From Candidatus Omnitrophota bacterium (GTDB lineage: Bacteria; Omnitrophota; Gorgyraeia; Zapsychrales; Fredricksoniimonadaceae), in NCBI GenBank assembly GCA_023247575.1, contig JAHFGE010000015.1, forward strand, positions 1-19,843: a stretch of DNA of 19,843 nucleotides, read 5' to 3'. The notes beneath the pieces were generated by a model that was given only the letters and a program-made list of their open reading frames with translations, ran no database searches and was not told the origin of the DNA. The position numbers and the translations under genes were made by a program. Below, in pieces: positions 15,433 through 19,843 of this stretch (position 1 is its first letter; every line of letters starts with the position of its first letter).

Positions 15433-16484
15433 GTGTGCTTGAGTTTCCCCCGATACCACCCCGTATGGACATAATTCATCATGAGGCTCGTGACATACAC
15501 CCCCAGCTGCATGAGGCTATTGGTAGGGTCATCGACCACGATCATATTCAACTGCTTAGCCCGCAGGCTGATATTTTTAAGCAAATCGCTAATCATATAT
15601 TTACGTTCGCCGGTGCATCGGTCAACAGTATTTAAAAAATTTTTGCTGTATTTGCGGATCAACCCTTCTGCCGTTATTAAACTTTTATTCTTGCGACGCT
15701 CCTTACGGAAAGCCAGCCACTCTTGTGCCGTAAGACTTTTAAAAATCTTATTGAGTTGCATATCGTGGAAATCAGGAAACTCCTCCTGCTCCAGTGTTTT
15801 CTTACGGCGGTAATATTTCTCCAAGGTAATGGTTAATTTTTTCTGATTCCAAAGTTTACGCCCCCTTTGCTTGAAAGGCGGTTTGCCTTTGATTTCATTC
15901 ATTAACCCATCAACGAATTGAAGTTTCTTGAGGGCCTTCCACCCTTGATAGCTTTCGGACCAATGGGAATCTGGCGTCAGCCACACGGCAAAGGTCTCTA
16001 CAAAATCTTCGTCGGGATGATACTGGGCATAAAAACCATCCAGATGACGAACATAACTTTTACTGTAGGGTTTGAACTTATAAGTATTTCCGTATTCTTT
16101 TTCGGAGGAGCCAAAAACCTTCTGCCAATCTGGGCGCTGGTGCAAATGATAAGCATAAGAAAACGCATGGCCCGCCTCATGCCGTAATAACTGCATGCAC
16201 CAGCTTTTGCCTTCCCCTTCGGCTTCCAGCATCATTTTATGTTCTAATTTGGTTAAAGTCGGGTGGGCAAGATAAAAAGGAATACCTATAACGGTTTCTC
16301 CTTCGGGCGTCAACCATTCATCAGCCAAATAGCATTCGGGATGGAACATAAGCCCTTGGGCATCGAGTTCGCGGTAAAGTTCATTTACGCACTCTTGCAG
16401 CCATGTTCCCTCGATGGCAATAGGCAAATCACACAGGCGCGTCTTTAAAAGCTGCTCTTCAGAAATATTATTAAGGTCAATCAT
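15429..16484 (-). CDS. Putative zinc metallopeptidase, HEAGH type
   Basis: 351 residues. Zinc site: HEAGH (102-106) with His102, Glu103 and His106; the third ligand is probably Glu163 in EDFVETFAVWL, about 57 residues on. This layout fits the uncharacterised putative zinc-binding metallopeptidase family (gluzincin-like). There is no signal peptide, so it is likely cytosolic. The C-terminal third is Lys/Arg-rich (FRKERRKNK, RKYSKNF). Its start overlaps the small membrane gene by 4 bp and its stop overlaps the ATP-grasp gene by 4 bp. A bond-cutting and a bond-making enzyme made from one coupled message suggests a shared peptide or protein substrate. Family call is fairly firm, function unknown. 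Confidence 0.8.
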   Translation of the reverse strand: MIDLNNISEEQLLKTRLCDLPIAIEGTWLQECVNELYRELDAQGLMFHPECYLADEWLTPEGETVIGIPFYLAHPTLTKLEHKMMLEAEGEGKSWCMQLLRHEAGHAFSYAYHLHQRPDWQKVFGSSEKEYGNTYKFKPYSKSYVRHLDGFYAQYHPDEDFVETFAVWLTPDSHWSESYQGWKALKKLQFVDGLMNEIKGKPPFKQRGRKLWNQKKLTITLEKYYRRKKTLEQEEFPDFHDMQLNKIFKSLTAQEWLAFRKERRKNKSLITAEGLIRKYSKNFLNTVDRCTGERKYMISDLLKNISLRAKQLNMIVVDDPTNSLMQLGVYVTSLMMNYVHTGWYRGKLKHT

Positions 16485-16696
16485 TTCTTCCTATTTTTCA
16501 TGTAGATCCAAAAAACTATAATATTGAATATCCCGAATAAAACAAAAACAGCGGTGGCATTCTCCAACAGGGTCCGCATGGTAAAACTCACAATGCGGTT
16601 GCCTGTTTCTAAACCTACGGCAAAAATAAAAATACCCACGGAACCTAAAACACAGGCCGTAAAAAGGATAGCAAAAAAGATTATACGATTGGCCAC
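16481..16696 (-). CDS. Small two-TM membrane protein
   Basis: 71 residues starting at GTG. Two hydrophobic helices (about 5-28 and 46-66) are separated by a short loop with LETGNRIVSF; the end is basic (MKNRKK), so the C-terminus is probably cytosolic. I do not recognise a family. Its stop overlaps the peptidase start (ATGA), making it the first gene of the coupled set. The only ribosome-site-like AGGA lies about 10 bp upstream, inside the 3' arm of the 16702-16732 hairpin. A membrane anchor or partner for the peptidase is possible. Confidence 0.6.
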   Translation of the reverse strand: MANRIIFFAILFTACVLGSVGIFIFAVGLETGNRIVSFTMRTLLENATAVFVLFGIFNIIVFWIYMKNRKK

Positions 16697-16701
16697 AAAG
16701 G

Positions 16702-16732
16702 ATCAATCCTGAGCGTTAGTCGAAGGATTGAT
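16702..16732. repeat. Hairpin / palindromic repeat relic
   Basis: ATCAATCCT and AGGATTGAT form a perfect 9-bp stem with a 13-base loop containing GAGCG and AGTCGA, the same core words as the 94-bp repeat. It sits 15 bp after the lipoprotein stop and 5 bp before the 71-residue gene. No T-run follows, so a classic rho-independent terminator is unlikely. Confidence 0.65.
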
Positions 16733-16747
16733 TGTAATGCAGAAAGC

Positions 16748-17251
16748 CTATTCTTTCAAGTAAGACTTAAGCTGCTTCCAGGTTCTGCGGCCCAAAATCC
16801 CGTCAGCTGTCAAGTGATGGGCTTTTTGAAAGGCCATAATAGCCGCCTTGGTAGCGGCACCGGCTTTACCGTCGATTTTACCAGAATAAGAACCAGCATT
16901 GGTTAAAGCTGTTTGAACATCGGTCACAGGAACATTGACGCGAATGATATCAACATTACCTTGGGCTGAATTTTTGGCAGAGGCGGCTTCAGTCTCTGCC
17001 GCTGATTCGTTAGAAGAAGCTGTAGTAACTAATGATTTATCTGCGACCTTGCTGGATTGATCTGTGACTTTGCTGGAAAGATCCTTGACTTGATATTGCA
17101 GATCAACTATTTCGGAGTCTTTCTCTTCTACCTTTTTCTCTAGCGCGGTGACCCGAGACTGTAACTGTTCCTCCTGGGTTCTAATCCCTGTGGTGGCACA
17201 ACCGGCAAAGACAGCTAAAAAAACAATTCCTAGTAGAAGACGAAAAATCAC
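16748..17251 (-). CDS. Lipoprotein with coiled coil and peptidoglycan-binding domain
   Basis: 167 residues, GTG start with GGAG 7 bp upstream. Signal peptide with lipobox FAGC, lipidated Cys18. A coiled coil follows (about 26-70; heptad-like ALEKKVEEK, DLQYQVKDL, SSKV repeated), then a Ser/Ala-rich linker (75-97). The C-terminal PG_binding_1 domain (about 107-165) has VQTALTNAGSY, DGKAGAATKAAIMAFQKAHHL and DGILGRRTW. It probably tethers the outer membrane to the cell wall, by analogy with Lpp/Pal-like designs. It is isolated by repeat DNA upstream and a hairpin downstream, so likely its own transcript. Confidence 0.85.
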   Translation of the reverse strand: MIFRLLLGIVFLAVFAGCATTGIRTQEEQLQSRVTALEKKVEEKDSEIVDLQYQVKDLSSKVTDQSSKVADKSLVTTASSNESAAETEAASAKNSAQGNVDIIRVNVPVTDVQTALTNAGSYSGKIDGKAGAATKAAIMAFQKAHHLTADGILGRRTWKQLKSYLKE

Positions 17252-17268
17252 GGTATTCTCCTTCCTTC

Positions 17269-17383
17269 GATTCGCTCCTCGCTACGCTCGTCACTCACTC
17301 ACCTCGTGCCGAGCAGTTTGATAAAAGCACTCGGTGCGAGGCAGGATGGTGAGCGAATCCCGCCGTAGGCGGGATGAGTCGAA
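17269..17383. repeat. Compound palindromic repeat cluster
   Basis: Nested arms: GATTCGCTC / GAGCGAATC (17269-17277, 17351-17359) enclose an imperfect pair CCTCGTGCCGAG / CTCGGTGCGAGG (17302-17313, 17330-17341, 10 of 12). An adjoining perfect hairpin ATCCCGCC-GTA-GGCGGGAT spans 17357-17375, then GAGTCGAATCC. It lies between the transporter and the lipoprotein and shares GAGCGA and GTCGAA words with the 94-bp repeat. Confidence 0.8.
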
Positions 17384-17442
17384 TCCGTTTTTTGAAATTT
17401 TTAAATTAGAATTCTATTGTAGCAAGAAAATAGTAACAGTCA

Positions 17443-18606
17443 TCATTTTTTAATAAAAATTTTAAACTGGTATGCCAAAACTCCTGCGATTAAACCAACC
17501 ACAAAGCCATAGGGTAATGCGAAAGCCATACTGGCCACCATAAAAGCAATCCAGACATCAATTGTATCTTCAGCCAAATCTCTGACTAGAATCATAAGAC
17601 CTAAGGATTCCATAAAAAGAATAACTCCCAAAATAGGCATGGGGAATATTTGGATAATTTTGGTAAACCCTTGGGCGAAAAATAACCCTAAAAGTACGTA
17701 CATCCCCCCATAAATCAGAATGGAACCACCTGTGCGAGCCCCAAAGGTGTAATGCCCCATCATGCCTCCTGAACCGTGACAAACCGGAACACCGCCGAAT
17801 ATAGGAACAATAAAATTCATTAGACTGTACGTCCATCCTATTTTGCGTATGGTCAACGGCCTATCAGGAAATAAATCTTCGTTGACCTGTTTAGTTGCCA
17901 AAATAGAATTTCCTAAAGATAGAGGAATTTGCGGCAAGGCCAAAAGTAGAAAACCTGAAACTATGTCATTGGCTGTCGGAAAATGTAAACTAGGCGTATG
18001 AAAACCGATGCTGGACATCAGATCCCCAGCATGAATTTTAAATATCAAGGCATAAATAAGGCCAAAAAAAATCACTACCAAAGCCGCCGGGAACCGTTTG
18101 TTCCTTAATAGCGACAAAACTAATATAAAAGCCGCCAGCCCTAAAATATATCCCCCTATCCCCTCTCGTCCAAGATAGTCTTTCAGGGCAAGGTAGGCCA
18201 AACTCATGCCCAGTCCAAGCTGTAAACCACGCACAACTGCTTTGGGGACAGCTCGTGCCAACCAATCCAGAGTTCCAGTCAATGTTAGGACCAGCATGAC
18301 AAAGGCAATGGACAATCCTGCTCCAAAAATAATTGATCCTGCTATTCTTTGGGTAATCACGATAGTGGCGACCGCTTTTAAAGGCTGGACCGGCATGGGT
18401 CTTTGATAAATGAAGCCAGTAAAGATCTGCATAGCCCCATACGTCACCAGGACGCTAGCTACGTCTAAGTGAGCGGCAAGAATCATACCCACGATTAAGG
18501 GAAGGTCTGTGCCAATGTCTCCAAATGCACCTGCCCACTCTTGGCGGTTAAAGCGGATGTTGGGAAATTTCACTATGTGGTGAGCGAGTGTAAGGAGTCG
18601 AACCAT
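17443..18606 (-). CDS. MOT1-type molybdate (sulfate-like) transporter
   Basis: About 387 residues with about ten hydrophobic segments and no STAS domain. The signature GAFGDIGTDLPLIVGMI lies near the start and MPVQPLKAVATIVI follows, with a central VPVCHGSGGMMGHYTFGARTGGS block. All three are characteristic of the MOT1 branch of the SulP superfamily, which takes up molybdate in plants and bacteria. Molybdate over sulfate is inferred from family only. Start is uncertain: ATG 18606 and GTG 18573 (VKFPNIRFNRQEW) are both possible, and the first 11 codons overlap a repeat-like sequence. No molybdenum-cofactor genes are in the window. Confidence 0.82.
   Translation of the reverse strand: MVRLLTLAHHIVKFPNIRFNRQEWAGAFGDIGTDLPLIVGMILAAHLDVASVLVTYGAMQIFTGFIYQRPMPVQPLKAVATIVITQRIAGSIIFGAGLSIAFVMLVLTLTGTLDWLARAVPKAVVRGLQLGLGMSLAYLALKDYLGREGIGGYILGLAAFILVLSLLRNKRFPAALVVIFFGLIYALIFKIHAGDLMSSIGFHTPSLHFPTANDIVSGFLLLALPQIPLSLGNSILATKQVNEDLFPDRPLTIRKIGWTYSLMNFIVPIFGGVPVCHGSGGMMGHYTFGARTGGSILIYGGMYVLLGLFFAQGFTKIIQIFPMPILGVILFMESLGLMILVRDLAEDTIDVWIAFMVASMAFALPYGFVVGLIAGVLAYQFKIFIKK
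18578..18604. repeat. Repeat-like sequence at the transporter 5' end
   Basis: TGGTGAGCGA (18578-18587), identical to 17347-17356, followed 9 bp later by GTCGAACC. It is a short relative of the 17269-17383 cluster, lying across the predicted N-terminal codons of the transporter. Confidence 0.45.
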
Positions 18607-18614
18607 GAGAACCA

Positions 18615-18643
18615 ATTGTGAACAGGCTACCCTTTCCTGTCAA
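18615..18643 (-). promoter_or_regulatory. Candidate promoter of the molybdate transporter
   Basis: Minus strand: perfect TTGACA (18638-18643), 17-bp spacer, CACAAT (18615-18620, 4 of 6). The expected start is within a few bases of the ATG at 18606, again near-leaderless. Confidence 0.4.
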
Positions 18644-18875
18644 ATTGATTTTTTTCGTATTCGCTTCTGATTGGCGAAGGCTGGTGGAGGTGCCGAGGAC
18701 CGATGAGCAATTTTTTAATTTTTCGTCGACAAATCTATTTTCCAACGACAAACCAGTATTTTTATAATTCCGATTGTTACCCGATTATGCCATTATTTCT
18801 GGTTATTTTGAACTTAGATGAGCACCGTTTAGGTACCAAATACGGGGTGCTAATTTCGATTTCTTTATATATGTC
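18644..18875. other. Intergenic DNA between transporter and HNH gene
   Basis: No gene supported. A G+C-rich block at about 18661-18718 includes TTCGC / GCGAA arms (18660-18664, 18674-18678) and is followed by T-runs; the rest is A+T-rich. GCACC / GGTGC arms lie near 18822-18851. No riboswitch is recognised. Confidence 0.4.
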
Positions 18876-19430
18876 CTAAAATACAATACATCTGTCTAAA
18901 TCAAACACATTTAGTTTACCGTCTCCGTTAAGATCCGAAGCCTCAAGCGTCCCATGGCACTCATGGCAATAATAAATGGTTTTTAGATATTTCTTCTCAA
19001 GAAGAGGAGGAATATGGTCATAAAACTTTCTGTCATCTGGATTCCGTTCATGCCAAAAGGTGTATAGCCCCTTCTGTTTCTTGATTTCATTGCAATCTCC
19101 ACAAGCCCATATTTGATTATGAATCCCCTGTACCCGTTCACACGAAGAACAATGTTCATTAACCCTGATCGTCTTAGGAACAATGTGCTCCCACTGAAGC
19201 CCCTCTGCTCTTCCACAATAAATGCATTTCCTCTCCGATTGAACGAACTGCCTGTCCTCCCTTAGGATGTCCGACCATTCTTTTGAACTATTCTTAAAAT
19301 CAAGAAACGTCTTTTTAATGAACCCATAGTCGTTCTGCTTGGCCTCAGGCCCCAATGCACTTTTGCCAATAATCTTGGCATATTGATACCAGATTAGGTC
19401 TCGAATTGTTTTAACGTCTTTGTCTGGCAT
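18876..19430 (-). CDS. HNH endonuclease with EF-hand/dockerin-like C-terminus
   Basis: 184 residues. Zinc-ribbon HNH core: CIYCGR (Cys69, Cys72), EHIVPK (Glu81, His82), CSSC (94-97), HNQIWACGDCNEIKKQKG (104-121) with His104, Cys110, Cys113 and Asn114. A further CHEC pair (155-158) follows. The last 20 residues read DLNGDGKLNVFDL (166-178), a Ca-binding EF-hand loop as in type I dockerin half-repeats, and the protein stops soon after. It may cut foreign DNA or act in phage or mobile DNA processing. No helicase, terminase or methylase is next to it. No ribosome site precedes the ATG. Confidence 0.8.
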   Translation of the reverse strand: MPDKDVKTIRDLIWYQYAKIIGKSALGPEAKQNDYGFIKKTFLDFKNSSKEWSDILREDRQFVQSERKCIYCGRAEGLQWEHIVPKTIRVNEHCSSCERVQGIHNQIWACGDCNEIKKQKGLYTFWHERNPDDRKFYDHIPPLLEKKYLKTIYYCHECHGTLEASDLNGDGKLNVFDLDRCIVF

Positions 19431-19483
19431 AGTAATACAACTAAATTAAAGGAACAATGATGGGTACCGTTTGTGTCCATATC

Positions 19484-19801
19484 TCAATTCTTTTCCTTAA
19501 CAATTTTCTTATCTACTGTATCCACAACCATCGAGTGGATTTGAATATCAAACCATTGTTCAAACTTTGTTCGTGTCCTGTCTTTCGGCCAAATGTTTTC
19601 ATCAGTAATCCAATCTTCCAAAATTTGTTCAAAAAAAGACAGGTAATTATTTTTTACAAATAAATCCGCCTCTTCATTAGAATCAAAATCAGGAATTAAA
19701 AATGCCGTTACATCTTCCCGTGCCTCTTTCAAATGAATCGGTTCGTCTGAATCAGTTTGATTAAGCCAATCAATAAACGGTTGCCTAGGTTTCAGAATCA
19801 A
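19484..19801 (-). CDS. Conserved-looking small acidic protein, function unknown
   Basis: About 105 residues, soluble and acidic, with FIDWLNQTD near the start, TAFLIPDFDSNEEADLFVK in the middle, and FEQILEDWITDENIWPKDRT, KFEQWFDIQIHSMV near the end. Tryptophan/aspartate-rich helices; no catalytic motif seen. The start is probably TTG at 19801 with GAGG about 5 bp upstream. It lies 53 bp upstream of the HNH gene on the same strand. Function not inferred. Confidence 0.6.
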   Translation of the reverse strand: MILKPRQPFIDWLNQTDSDEPIHLKEAREDVTAFLIPDFDSNEEADLFVKNNYLSFFEQILEDWITDENIWPKDRTRTKFEQWFDIQIHSMVVDTVDKKIVKEKN

Positions 19802-19814
19802 ACATCCTCGATTG

Positions 19815-19843
19815 ATAGTATCTAAACCAATAGTATCTAAACC
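19815..19843. repeat. Tandem 15-bp repeat at window edge
   Basis: ATAGTATCTAAACCA is present once in full and a second copy runs to the last base. It lies just upstream of the 105-residue gene on its strand and may continue beyond the window. Confidence 0.7.

Noticed and set aside
16491..16706. Second 71-residue frame overlapping the small membrane gene
   Set aside because: Less membrane-like; the other frame has the ATGA overlap with the peptidase gene.
16702..17383. Rho-independent terminators
   Set aside because: Stems are clear but no T-run follows on the relevant strand.
18548..18751. 67-residue minus-strand frame upstream of and overlapping the transporter start
   Set aside because: It reads through repeat DNA and the promoter region and overlaps the transporter in another frame.
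18616..18875. Molybdenum-cofactor riboswitch upstream of the transporter
   Set aside because: The predicted promoter leaves no room for a long leader, and I could not match the conserved core.

Overview
The window comes from a diderm (Gram-negative) bacterium. It has an HME-RND metal efflux pump with a periplasmic adaptor, a lipoprotein carrying a peptidoglycan-binding domain, an SPOR-domain protein and two type IV pilus retraction ATPases. G+C is moderate, genes are tightly packed, and neighbouring genes repeatedly overlap by 4 bp (ATGA). The ATP-type PEP carboxykinase resembles gammaproteobacterial enzymes, but the GC-rich palindromic repeats and gene order do not let me name a phylum. An uncultured lineage is likely; this is inference.

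Layout. (1) 1-4889, minus strand: a copper/silver efflux operon (Cys-rich small membrane protein, cusB-like adaptor, cusA-like pump, and a small exported protein cut by the window start). No outer-membrane CusC is visible. (2) 4971-7136, plus strand: two tandem PilT-like ATPases, transcribed divergently from the metal operon. (3) 7124-10618: a restriction-modification island (Dam-family methylase, PD-(D/E)XK nuclease, second methylase, unknown 174-residue protein). Perfect 94-bp direct repeats bound it, and each repeat contains the last codons and stop of BOTH neighbouring genes, pilT2 and purU. (4) 10606-16696, minus strand: a long run of purU, pckA, an SPOR protein, a DEDDh exonuclease, an ATP-grasp ligase, a zinc peptidase and a small membrane protein; most of these genes are translationally coupled. 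(5) 16702-18606: a peptidoglycan-binding lipoprotein, a palindromic repeat cluster and a MOT1-type molybdate transporter. (6) 18876-19801: an HNH endonuclease with an EF-hand-like tail and a conserved-looking protein of unknown function, ending in a 15-bp tandem repeat at the window edge.

The strongest unusual signal is the R-M island. Removing one repeat plus the cassette would restore a simple convergent pilT2/purU pair separated by one hairpin repeat, which fits integration of a circular molecule or a long target duplication. No integrase or transposase is present. The second candidate for an undescribed system is the coupled membrane protein / zinc peptidase / ATP-grasp / exonuclease operon. 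A+T content is visibly higher inside the R-M island than in the metabolic genes around it.
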